Source: CAWIHA01 sp963835855
GTDB taxonomy: Bacteria > Acidobacteriota > Terriglobia > Bryobacterales > Bryobacteraceae
Reading direction: 5' to 3'
Assembly (NCBI GenBank): GCA_963835855.1
Contig: CAWIHA010000041.1
Span: 1-45,139 of the forward strand
Length of the DNA stretch: 45,139 nt
Below, in pieces: positions 24,211 through 32,911 of the stretch. Both the position numbers and the translations under genes were made by a program. The notes under the pieces are model-generated. The model had not been told where the DNA came from, did not search any database, and saw nothing but the letters and a program-made list of their open reading frames with translations. Every line of letters begins with the position of its first letter. Position 1 is the first letter of the stretch.

Positions 24211-25135
24211 TCTGCTGACCAAGCTGGGCATTGCGGTCCTTCTTTCACAGAATGAGCTGATCGGGCTCATTCGATCTGCACCTCACAGGTACAAAGTCTT
24301 CCAAATACCAAAGCGAAAGCCGGGCCAGTTTCGCACTATCGCTCAGCCGGCTAAAGAGGTGAAGGCGTTGCAGTACTGGGTCATGAACCACGTGCTCAGG
24401 CAGTTCGAAGTGCACCCAGCGGCGACGGGATACCGGGAGGGCCGCTCGATCGCCCACAATGCAAGACCTCACGCGCGCGGGAGGTTCCTACTAAAGCTCG
24501 ACTTTAAGAACTTCTTCCCGTCCCTGAAGGCACGCGATTTCAGGCTGTACTTGAGAAGAATCGGGACAGACCTGGACAAGGAGAGCATCGAAGCACTTTG
24601 CCGGATTCTCTTCTGGAGGCCGAAAGGCACCGAGGATCTTTGCCTGTCCATTGGTGCTCCTACATCTCCGCTGCTTTCAAATATCCTCCTAGTTGATTTT
24701 GACCGTCGCGTGTCTGCGTTCTGTGCCGCTCATGGCGTAACTTACACACGATACGCGGACGATCTCAGTTTCTCTGCGGATAATAGCGATCAGTTACAGG
24801 CGGTGGAGAAAGTTATCATCGACCTCTGCCGCCGCACAAGAAGTCCATCGCTCACCATCAATCAAGAGAAGATTGTCAGGGTGTCCAAAAGAGATGCGCG
24901 CCGTGTAACCGGGCTCGTTTTGACAAACGACCGGAAGGTTTCGCTGGGGCGCGAAGAGAAGCGCAGGATCAGGGCGTGGGTCCACCACTTCGTCACGAAT
25001 CGCTTGGATGCGGATCAGGTCCTAAAGCTACGAGGGATGCTTAGCTACGTCAACTCCGTGGAGCCTGCGTTCATGCGGCGGCTCCGTAAGAAGTATGGGG
25101 CCGACACTATCACGCGTTTACAGAAAGGTCACTGA
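24203..25135 (+). CDS. Retron reverse transcriptase
   Basis: A 310-residue RT of typical retron length. It shows the retron-specific region X as NARPH (NAxxH) near residue 91, motif A as LDFKNFFPS, the catalytic YADDLSFS (YxDD) near residue 200, and region Y as RVTGLVL (VTG) near residue 240, which recognises the msr. The N-terminal YKVFQIPKRKPGQFRTIAQPAKEVKALQ is the usual finger segment. The enzyme primes on a guanosine 2'-OH of the msr and makes msDNA from the msd. The ATG at 24,203 overlaps the effector stop. A weak CCCC/GGGG stem follows near 25,172-25,187, before the right repeat. Confidence 0.95.
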   Translation: MSDLLTKLGIAVLLSQNELIGLIRSAPHRYKVFQIPKRKPGQFRTIAQPAKEVKALQYWVMNHVLRQFEVHPAATGYREGRSIAHNARPHARGRFLLKLDFKNFFPSLKARDFRLYLRRIGTDLDKESIEALCRILFWRPKGTEDLCLSIGAPTSPLLSNILLVDFDRRVSAFCAAHGVTYTRYADDLSFSADNSDQLQAVEKVIIDLCRRTRSPSLTINQEKIVRVSKRDARRVTGLVLTNDRKVSLGREEKRRIRAWVHHFVTNRLDADQVLKLRGMLSYVNSVEPAFMRRLRKKYGADTITRLQKGH

Positions 25136-25197
25136 CGAAAAGCGGCAGGGCAAGGACCCGCTTCGGTGGTCTCCCCTTCTTTTGGGGCTTCGGACAG

Positions 25198-25232
25198 CCA
25201 GCTCGAATTGTTTGAGGAGCGCTAGCCGCTAT
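25198..25232. repeat. Perfect 35-bp direct repeat, right copy (att-like)
   Basis: Second copy of 22,957-22,991, 62 bases after the RT stop. It carries the ATPase tail codons out of any coding context, which shows that it was copied from the gene end and not the reverse. Confidence 0.9.
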
Positions 25233-25355
25233 CCCGGCCGCCCACACGCTGAGGGTGCGAGTCTGACCAGCGTCGCCGCCACAACCGTTACCGCAGCACC
25301 CGAACACTGAAACCGTTGGCACGCAGTAGTGCCAGCAACTGCCTCTCTCATGGCG

Positions 25356-26930
25356 TCATGGACAAAGACCCATGTAGCTCTTGCAGTCCTGCTGCGCCCC
25401 CAGGTCACATGCCTTCTTGTAATACTGGCAAGCTCCAGCCTGATCGCCGCGAAACCACAGCGTGTCGGCCATCTGGCCGTTGCAGTTGACATCGTCCGGC
25501 TTCAGTTCCAGGCCCTTTTGCGCGTACTTCAGGCCGTCGTCCAAGTTTCTCTTGCCAACGTATGCCGCCCCCAGGTTGCAGTATGCCGTGCATGCCCGCG
25601 GATGCTCGGGGCAGGCCTCCAGAGCCTTCTTGTAGTGCTCGATTGCCGCGTCCCACATGTGGTTATGATAGGCCTCGACCCCTTGGTTGACTTCCTGCTC
25701 GAACTCCGTGCAGCGGCGCTTGTGTTCCTCCTCGAGCTGTTGTTGGGCCCGGATCTCATAGATCTTCGCCCGCGCCTTGCCGGCATCGGCGGGCTTGGTC
25801 AGCAGGTAAAGTTGGAGGGCCTGTTTGGCGTCTTCGCGCCGCCCGGCGGCATTCAACGCAATTCCCAGGTTGTTGTAAGCGTCGCCCCACCAGGGCGCTT
25901 CGACCAGCGCCTCCTTATACTTGTTGATTGCCAGCTTGTAATCGGCGGCGTTCTTGGCCGCTTTCAGGAACACATTCCCTTCGACAAAATAACGGATCGC
26001 CTCTTCGGGTATGGCCGGCGGTGGCTGCATGGCGGCGACGAATTGGACGATTTCTTTTCGGAGATTCAGATTTGCAAAGAGGCAACAGCACACGGTCGCG
26101 AGATCACCCTGCTCGTTAAGGCCCTGCTTGCAGACCGGCTCCTGTAAGTCTGGCTCTCGCTGCGACTTGATGACGGACAGATAGTGCTGCAGTTTTTGGC
26201 CTGGAGTTTCCACTTGAGGAGTGCTTCCCGGCAGAGAGGCTCCCTCCGGCCCATCCTTCAGGAGCACGAATGAAGAAACCATCTCTTCATAGAACCTCTT
26301 GTATTTGCCCAATCCTCCCTGTGGAGCAAAGTACGCCAGGACGTAAAACCCCGAGCGCATTGGAACAAGCGTATAAGCATGTTCACCGGGGGCTTCCAGG
26401 GATTTGTCTTTCACAATAATGCCTAGAGCATCAAGGAAATGCCGCCCCGAGCTAGCGTTAAAACCTTCCCCACCGTAGTTGTCAAATCCGGGCGCGGGCA
26501 GGACGAACTGCATGGACTTTCGTCCCGCAACCATGACTTCGTGGACTGGTTCAAGGAAGGCCGAAGCGGTATGCGGATTGTACGGACCCCCGTTGTAATC
26601 GCGCTGGTAAACGCTTTCCGATAATTGTTTCACGAAATCGTCCGCCCCCCTATACATCTCCAGGGACTCGTCCGCTTTTTTGTGGGTAGCGTATTGGCTA
26701 AACCAGCGGATTGATAGAAGGTAGTAGGGTTCGGGGCTCTTGAAATTAATATCCGTGTAATGGGTTCCCTCATTGCCGGAGACTACTTTCCACCTTGCGG
26801 GCACGGAGGTTGTGTAGTCATTCCAGAGTGAGGTGAAGGGCGCCGTGCCGGACTGCGCCTGGGCGCACACCGGCCAGCACACCACCGCAAGTAACAGTAG
26901 AATTGCAAACGCCTTGGCTGTCTTTCTCAT
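25356..26930 (-). CDS. Secreted TPR-repeat protein, 524 aa
   Basis: A Sec signal peptide (AFAILLLLAVVCWPVCAQAQ) starts the protein. Residues about 30-230 form an unknown domain rich in aromatic residues (SIRWFSQYATHKKADESLEMY; GFYVLAYFAPQGG). From about 315 on there are tetratricopeptide repeats: YKEALVEAPWWGDAYNNLGIAL, then after a Glu/Arg-rich helix HYKKALEACPEHPRACTAYCNLGAAYV, YAQKGLELKPDDVN and YYKKACDLGAQQDCKSY. Several cysteines occur near the C-terminus (Sel1-like). A good ribosome-binding site (AAAGGA) precedes the ATG. It probably acts as a periplasmic scaffold; the next minus-strand gene upstream is also a TPR-like protein. Confidence 0.75.
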   Translation of the reverse strand: MRKTAKAFAILLLLAVVCWPVCAQAQSGTAPFTSLWNDYTTSVPARWKVVSGNEGTHYTDINFKSPEPYYLLSIRWFSQYATHKKADESLEMYRGADDFVKQLSESVYQRDYNGGPYNPHTASAFLEPVHEVMVAGRKSMQFVLPAPGFDNYGGEGFNASSGRHFLDALGIIVKDKSLEAPGEHAYTLVPMRSGFYVLAYFAPQGGLGKYKRFYEEMVSSFVLLKDGPEGASLPGSTPQVETPGQKLQHYLSVIKSQREPDLQEPVCKQGLNEQGDLATVCCCLFANLNLRKEIVQFVAAMQPPPAIPEEAIRYFVEGNVFLKAAKNAADYKLAINKYKEALVEAPWWGDAYNNLGIALNAAGRREDAKQALQLYLLTKPADAGKARAKIYEIRAQQQLEEEHKRRCTEFEQEVNQGVEAYHNHMWDAAIEHYKKALEACPEHPRACTAYCNLGAAYVGKRNLDDGLKYAQKGLELKPDDVNCNGQMADTLWFRGDQAGACQYYKKACDLGAQQDCKSYMGLCP

Positions 26931-27119
26931 GGCTAGGTTCCTTTCGCAGACGCGCCTTGCGCGCTGGTTGACACGGTTGGTTTCCGGTCCGCCGATGCGC
27001 CGTTGAACTCCCGGCCTCGTAACTATGATCCTGAAAAAACATTCCGATGAACCTGTCCTCCGGCCGCAAACGCTGCGCGGTGGAAGAGCTGTCCTCCTAC
27101 GCCGTCGTGCCGCCTACCG

Positions 27120-28340
27120 TTACTTGGCGGCGGGCGCCGCGCTGGACTGGTTCGGGTCTGCGGGCGCCAGATGGTGCGCCCGCCAAAGCATTCTCTTGAC
27201 ATAGCCATCATCGGGAACGAGGCGCACGGCGGTTTCCAGAGCCAGGATCTCGAATCTGATGTCTCCCCGTGATTCAAAGATCAGAGCATTGCCGACGAGC
27301 TGGCAGGCCTGCTTCTTCTGCTGGGATGCGGCCTCCTTGTATTCCAAGGAGAGTCCCCACATTACGCCCGCCCAAGAGCCGATGGTGCTGTTTGTGGGAT
27401 CGAGTTTCTGGGCGCGCTCTACGGACTCGCCGGCCGTCGCCACATCGCCCAGTAACAAAGCGGCCACGCCGTGGTAGAGCGACTGCATGGCCTGCGCCTT
27501 TTCTTCCTGCTCCTTCTGCTGCCGCGCCTTCAGGATGTCCTCGGCCAGCAGCAAGGCGTTGCGCACCAGCGGATCGTCCGGCCGCTGCGACTGTGCCTGC
27601 TGGAAGTACTCCACCGCCGCCTGCGCCGAGGCTACATCCATACGCATCAGGGCCTCGAATCCCTTGTTGTAGTTGGCGTTCTTGAACGTCGCCGGGTCAA
27701 TTTGCGCCGGGAAAACCCGCTGCTGCCCGCGGACAACGTGCGGATCGATCGCGATGGGCTTGTCCGGGTCCAGACCCAGGCAGCGGAGATCGACCGCGGA
27801 CGCGCCCAAGCCGCCCCAGCGGCAGTCCGGCTTCTTCACTTCCGGCCCAGCAATCGAGTTAAGACCATCTTTGAGATCGAGGCCGTCGCCGGTGTCCAGG
27901 CCCTTGAGGCCAAACTCGCTCTCGCTAATGCCTTTCGCGTCCTGCAAAATCTGGCGCTTGTTCCGCTCAAAGCGTTGCTTGGCTTCTTCTTCCTCTCGTT
28001 TGCTTTGTGCTTCGATTTCGCGTTGCCTCTGCCGCTCCGCTTCCAAGCGCCGGCGCTCGGCCTCCTGCCGTTGGCGTTCGGCTTCGTAGTCCGCATCAGA
28101 AGAGGAAGACGGCGAGGAACCGCCTCTGCGGCCCCAGTTGGGACCGCGTTTGCACCCGTTGGTTGCATCGGGGGTCCCTCCGCACGCGGAGCACCAATCC
28201 GCATACTGCCGCCACCACGGTCCTGAGAGATGCCCATTGGGAGGCATCGGAGGGCTGTTACAGTCCGGCGGCGCCACCGCAGAACTCGCCACCACCGCTG
28301 CCAGCCCAAGGAGAACAGCCACTAACAAAAGTCTCTTCAT
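27120..28340 (-). CDS. Secreted coiled-coil/TPR-like protein, 406 aa
   Basis: A Sec signal peptide (LLLVAVLLGLAAVVASSAVA) is followed by a Cys-containing short domain (DWCSACGGTPDATNGC). A charged coiled coil lies at about 88-135 (ERQRQEAERRRLEAERQRQR and onwards, nearly all Glu, Arg and Gln). The C-terminal half is helical with TPR-like repeats (AVEYFQQAQSQRPDDPLVRNAL; ESVERAQKLDPTNSTIGSWA). GGAGG five bases before the ATG at 28,340 fixes the start; an in-frame ATG six codons upstream lacks such a site. With the neighbour at 25,356 it may form a pair of envelope proteins. Confidence 0.7.
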   Translation of the reverse strand: MKRLLLVAVLLGLAAVVASSAVAPPDCNSPPMPPNGHLSGPWWRQYADWCSACGGTPDATNGCKRGPNWGRRGGSSPSSSSDADYEAERQRQEAERRRLEAERQRQREIEAQSKREEEEAKQRFERNKRQILQDAKGISESEFGLKGLDTGDGLDLKDGLNSIAGPEVKKPDCRWGGLGASAVDLRCLGLDPDKPIAIDPHVVRGQQRVFPAQIDPATFKNANYNKGFEALMRMDVASAQAAVEYFQQAQSQRPDDPLVRNALLLAEDILKARQQKEQEEKAQAMQSLYHGVAALLLGDVATAGESVERAQKLDPTNSTIGSWAGVMWGLSLEYKEAASQQKKQACQLVGNALIFESRGDIRFEILALETAVRLVPDDGYVKRMLWRAHHLAPADPNQSSAAPAAK

Positions 28341-28542
28341 GATTGCCTCCAAGCGCAAAGGGCGGCCTCCGCGCCTGCTTCATGTTCTCCTGCTCCGGGA
28401 AGACCCAGGCGGCGTCAGACCCCTGGCTTCCTGGACACCAGCGATTATACGTCCAACCGCTTCCTTTGGCGCCGTTTCTTTCATCCTTCCCGTCCCCGGC
28501 GACGTTGAACATTGCCGACGGCGGACGCCAATTTCCAGCCGA

Positions 28543-31500
28543 TCAGAATTCAAGCCGTGCTTGAAACGCGATCATTCGCGGGGAGCTATCGCCGCCCAGC
28601 CCAACTCCGAGCAGGCCCGTTGGCGGCGAGGTCGTGTAGGTGAGAGCCCCAAAACCCGTTTGCGTGGAAGGTCTGCCTGGAACGCCCGCATAGACGTTCA
28701 CCGGAAGTCCGAAGTTCGGGTGATTGAACAAGTTGAAAAACTGGACGTCAAGGCGCAGCTTTGCGCGCTCATTCAGAGCGAACCATTTGGTGAGGTACAG
28801 GTCGCTCCAGGTGAAGTCGGGACCGCGCAGTGCATTACGTCCCAGGTCCCCAAACTGGCAGTTCTTGGGAGTGTCGCCGCCCACGCAGGCGCCGGTGCTG
28901 GGATCGACCGCCGACACAAAGGCATCCGGATTCAGCCACTGAATTGTGCCGGGCTGGGTGACACCAGGAATCGGGTTGTGCTCGTACAAGGGCACGCCGG
29001 GAACGACGCTGGCAAACTGCGGGCCACTGCCGTTCACAATGCCGTTCCCATTCGCAGTATACGGGGCGCTCAGAACCGAGAACGGGAGGCCGCTGTGCCA
29101 GAACACTGACCCGGACACCTGCCATCCGTTCAGTGCAACGCCTAAGCGGCCGCGCAGCTTGACCGGCAGCTCGTAGACGTACGTGGCCGTGAAGTTGTGG
29201 CGCACGTCGTAGTCACAAGGGCCGCGATCCCGCTGAAGATCGCCAGGTATCGGCGCGAGGATTGCTCCGGCGGAGAACGGTAGGAACCCTCCATTTGACA
29301 CCTCGTCGATGCAGTGGCTCCAGGTATAGTTCGCCTGGATCTGCAATCCGTGCCCCAGCCGCTTCTCCGCTGTCGTCTGCAGGCCGTTGTAGTGGCTGTT
29401 CGCGCCGGTGTTGAGCTGTGTGACCGTTCCGAATCTGGGATCGGCCGGCCCGTCATAAGGGAATGGCGCAAAGCAACCCCGACACACCGTCTGATAGCCA
29501 TTCACTTGAGTGGTGTAGGGCTGGTTCACGGCCCGAGTGCCAACGTACTGGGCCCGCAGATTAATCGTGCTGCCGATCTGATGTTCCAGAGCAAAGCTCC
29601 ACTCGATGAAATAGGGAGCGTGAAGCTTTCCATCCGGCACGGCTGTAACGGCCACGGGTCGCAGGCAGGTGCTCGGATTGGAAAGAGGCGATGCGCACGA
29701 GAGTTGCCCATTGGCAAAACCCGCTGTGAAAATCTGATTTGCGGCGGCCGTCGCGTCGATGGCGCTGCCGGGCACTCCCGGCGCGATGGCCGTCCCTCCT
29801 ACGGTTCCCAATAGGCCGCCTTGAAAAGTCTGGGAGTACGGCGGATTGACGCCCACTAAATCGACAATGCTGCCGGGCAGGAGATCGCTGAACAGGCCGA
29901 AGCCGCTCCTCAGCACCGTTTTCGGCGCAAACTGCCAAGCAATCGCCGTTCTTGGCTGCAATATCGCGAGCGGCGTGGAAGCGAAGATGTTTCCGAGGCC
30001 CGCACGAAGAGCCTCATCCAGCGGCTGATTGACATCGTGCGAGATCGAGGCAAAGGAGCCCGGCAGCCGCGCAATCGCATCGTGCGGGTTGAGGGGATTT
30101 GCATTGTGAGTGGCGCGGACTCCGAAAGTCCACGTCAACTTGGATGTCACCTTCCAGGTGTCCTGCGCGTAGAGATCCAGATTCAGGAAGTTGTACGGCT
30201 GGGAGTTCGCGAGCGGAAATGTCTTGGACGCAGTGGAAGCCACTCCGTAGACGAACTGCGGCAGAGTGGTGTAGGTCGCGAACGGCACCACGCCTTCCCC
30301 GAAGTCATAGTCGTTCAACCGGAAGATCCTGGTGTTGGTTCCGAAGCGAAGCTCGTGCGCGCCAACGGTCCACACCAGGTTGTCATTGATGAAGAAACGG
30401 GATGCCCGCCGCCCCTGCACCCAGGTGTTGTCCAAACCGCCGATGGTCGTAAAGGGAGCGTTCGCGCCGCTGCCCTCCAGCACAATTGGAAACGCCGCGA
30501 GCGTCTTCTGGAAGCCGGCGGGGGCGAAGAGGCTCTCGTACCAGGAGAACGCAGGATTGAAGTAGTTCACCAGCTTCGAAGAAAAGATGTGCGTGTAGCC
30601 CGCCGCAAAGGAGTAGAGCGGCTGCGAAGAGATCGCGTTGAACAGAGGGTTGATCGGATCGGTGTAAGCAGCCTGCAAGCCGGTGTCCGTCTGAAAGCGA
30701 TACCACGTGACGTTTTTCTCGCCGATGTTGTAGTCGATCCGGGCAGTCTGCACCTGCTCGTGGTCGTCGCTGGAATGCGAGACGATCTGGCGATTGGCGC
30801 AGCCATTGCCGTTCGGCGGGCTCCCCTGCGCTGGGCTTCCATCGCTATTGAAAGGGCAGCCCAGAATCGCCAGCGGCGTTCCGGGGGTGTTTTGATACAG
30901 ACTGAACATCTTCCGGTAGAAGGGCACCAATTGCGGCGCTGGCTGGTAGGTGGAGCCGGTTAGGGAGTCCGTGCCGCCTAACGGCAACTGCTGGAGGACG
31001 TAGTTCTGAAACGCAGGCGCCGGAACTGTCGCAGTGGACACAATCGGCAGCGCGATGCGCACCCATTCACTGTCGAAGAAGAAGAATAGCTTGTCGTGCA
31101 GGATTGGCCCTCCCAGGCTGCCGCCGAAATGGTTCACTACGGAGCGCGGCTTTTGATTGCCCGGCGTGGAGTTCGTGAAGAAATCGGCGGCATTGAATCG
31201 CGATCCGTTCCACAGCTCGTACAGGTTGCCGTGGAACTGATTCGTTCCTGACTTGGTCACGTAGTTGACTTGCGACGCTCCGTATCGCCCCTGATCGGCG
31301 GTGTACGACAGGGTATTTACCGTGGCCTCCGCAATCGAATTCATCCCCAGCACAAGATTCGTGGAAAGGCCGCTGTTCAGATTCGTGAGGGGATCGTTCG
31401 TTTCGAGGCCGTCAACAATGTAGCCGTTCGAAAGGGCCGGCAAGCCGTTGAACTGGACGTTCCCGTAGCCGTTCGTGCTGCCGAGGAAGTCGTTGCCGCT

Positions 31501-32028
31501 GCCGGCGGTGTTGATCAGGGCGCCCGGCGCGAATTGCAGGGGATACGTCAGGTCGCCGCCGGGATTGGGCAGGTTCTCGAGTGCCGGCGCGCTCAGCGTC
31601 GTTGCGGTATTCGGGTTCTCGGGATTTATGAGCGGCGGCTCTTCGGTCACTGTGACCTCTCCTCTTGCTACGGCGAGTTTCAGAGTGAAGTTGACGGTCT
31701 GTTTTTGTCCCAGGCCCGCGAAGACCGCTGAATTGGTCTGCGGCTCGAACCCCGCGGCTTCGACCTTGACGGAGTACGGGCCCGGCTTCAACTGCGGGAA
31801 GTTGAAGCGGCCGGAATCGTCCGTCCTTGCGCTTTGCTTCCATCCCGTCCCGGTGCTCACGATTGTTACGGCGGCGCCCGGCACGGCGGCTCCGCTGGGA
31901 TCGGCCACCGTGCCCACAATGGCGCTGGTTGTTTCTCCCTGAGCCAGGAGACGATCTGGGAAACAGGCGGAAGACGCCAGGCTTGCGAGAAGAAAGACAG
32001 TGTGAGCCCCTCCCTTGAATTTAGGCAT
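28543..32028 (-). CDS. Oar-like TonB-dependent receptor with N-terminal regulatory-like domain
   Basis: A 1,161-residue outer-membrane protein typical of Acidobacteria. A signal peptide (FLLASLASSACFPDRLLAQG) is followed by a carboxypeptidase-regulatory-like beta domain at about 35-120 (SAIVGTVADPSGAAVPGAAVTI). Next comes a plug-like region (YIVDGLETNDPLTNLNSG; YGASQVNYVTKSGTNQFHGNLYE) and a large beta-barrel ending in MIAFQARLEF with a terminal Phe, as expected for barrel insertion. Such receptors take up oligosaccharides, peptides or metal chelates. The start ATG lies in the centre of an 18-bp palindrome shared with the divergent DtxR-family gene, so metal-dependent control is likely. No Shine-Dalgarno is visible. 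Confidence 0.9.
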   Translation of the reverse strand: MPKFKGGAHTVFLLASLASSACFPDRLLAQGETTSAIVGTVADPSGAAVPGAAVTIVSTGTGWKQSARTDDSGRFNFPQLKPGPYSVKVEAAGFEPQTNSAVFAGLGQKQTVNFTLKLAVARGEVTVTEEPPLINPENPNTATTLSAPALENLPNPGGDLTYPLQFAPGALINTAGSGNDFLGSTNGYGNVQFNGLPALSNGYIVDGLETNDPLTNLNSGLSTNLVLGMNSIAEATVNTLSYTADQGRYGASQVNYVTKSGTNQFHGNLYELWNGSRFNAADFFTNSTPGNQKPRSVVNHFGGSLGGPILHDKLFFFFDSEWVRIALPIVSTATVPAPAFQNYVLQQLPLGGTDSLTGSTYQPAPQLVPFYRKMFSLYQNTPGTPLAILGCPFNSDGSPAQGSPPNGNGCANRQIVSHSSDDHEQVQTARIDYNIGEKNVTWYRFQTDTGLQAAYTDPINPLFNAISSQPLYSFAAGYTHIFSSKLVNYFNPAFSWYESLFAPAGFQKTLAAFPIVLEGSGANAPFTTIGGLDNTWVQGRRASRFFINDNLVWTVGAHELRFGTNTRIFRLNDYDFGEGVVPFATYTTLPQFVYGVASTASKTFPLANSQPYNFLNLDLYAQDTWKVTSKLTWTFGVRATHNANPLNPHDAIARLPGSFASISHDVNQPLDEALRAGLGNIFASTPLAILQPRTAIAWQFAPKTVLRSGFGLFSDLLPGSIVDLVGVNPPYSQTFQGGLLGTVGGTAIAPGVPGSAIDATAAANQIFTAGFANGQLSCASPLSNPSTCLRPVAVTAVPDGKLHAPYFIEWSFALEHQIGSTINLRAQYVGTRAVNQPYTTQVNGYQTVCRGCFAPFPYDGPADPRFGTVTQLNTGANSHYNGLQTTAEKRLGHGLQIQANYTWSHCIDEVSNGGFLPFSAGAILAPIPGDLQRDRGPCDYDVRHNFTATYVYELPVKLRGRLGVALNGWQVSGSVFWHSGLPFSVLSAPYTANGNGIVNGSGPQFASVVPGVPLYEHNPIPGVTQPGTIQWLNPDAFVSAVDPSTGACVGGDTPKNCQFGDLGRNALRGPDFTWSDLYLTKWFALNERAKLRLDVQFFNLFNHPNFGLPVNVYAGVPGRPSTQTGFGALTYTTSPPTGLLGVGLGGDSSPRMIAFQARLEF

Positions 32029-32036
32029 GCCTAAAT
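32019..32036. promoter_or_regulatory. Perfect 18-bp palindrome, candidate DtxR/MntR operator
   Basis: ATTTAGGCATGCCTAAAT is its own reverse complement. It covers the start of the TonB receptor gene and lies 78 bases before the GTG of the divergent DtxR-family regulator. The half-site TTTAGG is like those of DtxR-family metal-dependent repressors (TTAGG...CCTAA). Confidence 0.7.
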
Positions 32037-32113
32037 ATTAGCGTAACCCAACCGAGACTACAAGCGGAGCGCGCCCTTGCAGCAGGGGGCGAATTGGCTT
32101 ACGATCAGGATTA

Positions 32114-32812
32114 GTGCCCCCTAAACACTCGAAACCCACGACGTTGGAATCCGTTGACGACTATCTCAAGGCCATCCTGGAGTTAGGCGGCGCGGAAAAC
32201 TCCCGCGTCACGACAAACGTCTTAGCCGGGAGGCTTGGAGTTCGCACCCCTTCGGTGACCGGAATGCTTCAAAAGCTCGCGTCCCAACGTCCGGCCCCGG
32301 TCCGGTACGAAAAACACCGGGGCGTCCGGCTCACTGCGGCCGGCAAACGGCGCGCATGGGAACTGGTCAGGCATCACCGTCTACTGGAATTGTTTCTTCA
32401 CGACGTTCTCGAGTACTCCTGGGACGAGGTGCACGAAGAGGCGGAACGGCTCGAACACTTCATCTCCGAAAAGTTTGAAGATCGGGTCGCGGCGATCCTG
32501 GGCGATCCGGCATTCGATCCGCATGGGCAAGCGATCCCGCAGAAGCACGAAGCCTGCTCGGGCCGCGATGAAGTGCCACTCCTCGAATGGCCCCTCGGGA
32601 CGCCGGCCATCATCAGCAGTGTTTCCGACCGCAGCGCCGTTGCGCTCCGGGAACTGGAGCGGCTGGGGCTCATGCCGGGCATAGCGCTGGCGGTTGAACG
32701 AAGGATTTCCGCTGCTTCGCTCTCGATACGATCGGGGGCGCGCCGGGGTCCCATTCGTCTCAGCAATGATTTAGCCCGCCGCATTCTTGTTGTTCCAAAT
32801 CCGGCTCCTTGA
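32114..32812 (+). CDS. DtxR/MntR-family metal-dependent transcriptional regulator
   Basis: A 232-residue three-domain regulator. The N-terminal winged helix is at about 10-75 (ESVDDYLKAILELGG; VTTNVLAGRLGVRTPSVTGMLQKLA). The dimerisation and metal domain at about 75-145 holds the ligand pattern RHHRLLELFLHDVLEY, HEEAERLEHFISEKFEDRV and DPHGQAIP. The C-terminal FeoA/SH3-like domain is at about 165-230 (LRELERLGLMPGIALAVERR). It would repress in response to Mn(II) or Fe(II). It starts at GTG 32,114 and is divergent from the TonB receptor with an 18-bp palindrome between them. Whether the metal is iron or manganese cannot be read from the sequence. Confidence 0.88.
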   Translation: MPPKHSKPTTLESVDDYLKAILELGGAENSRVTTNVLAGRLGVRTPSVTGMLQKLASQRPAPVRYEKHRGVRLTAAGKRRAWELVRHHRLLELFLHDVLEYSWDEVHEEAERLEHFISEKFEDRVAAILGDPAFDPHGQAIPQKHEACSGRDEVPLLEWPLGTPAIISSVSDRSAVALRELERLGLMPGIALAVERRISAASLSIRSGARRGPIRLSNDLARRILVVPNPAP

Positions 32813-32911
32813 CGACCGTGTACCGGCCCTGCGTCGAGTTGCCGGTGGCGGCATACGCGCCCTCGGCGAAGTTGGTAGAACAGGAACGGCACGATCCCGC
32901 CCTGCTGGCCA

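Larger units (their letters stand above)
22957..25232 (+). mobile_element. Retron unit bounded by 35-bp direct repeats
   Basis: The unit consists of left repeat, promoter, msr-msd RNA, effector, reverse transcriptase and right repeat, about 2.24 kb from repeat to repeat. GC content appears lower than in the flanking genes. No integrase or transposase gene lies inside. The arrangement resembles an integrative element that regenerates the 3' end of its target gene, but here the cargo is only a retron. Collapse of one repeat would give a clean ATPase 3' end followed by CCCGGCCGCC. Confidence 0.8.

Noticed and set aside
30037..30963. A 308-residue plus-strand frame within the TonB receptor gene
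   Set aside because: It is antisense to the barrel region; its composition is low-complexity and no start signal is present.
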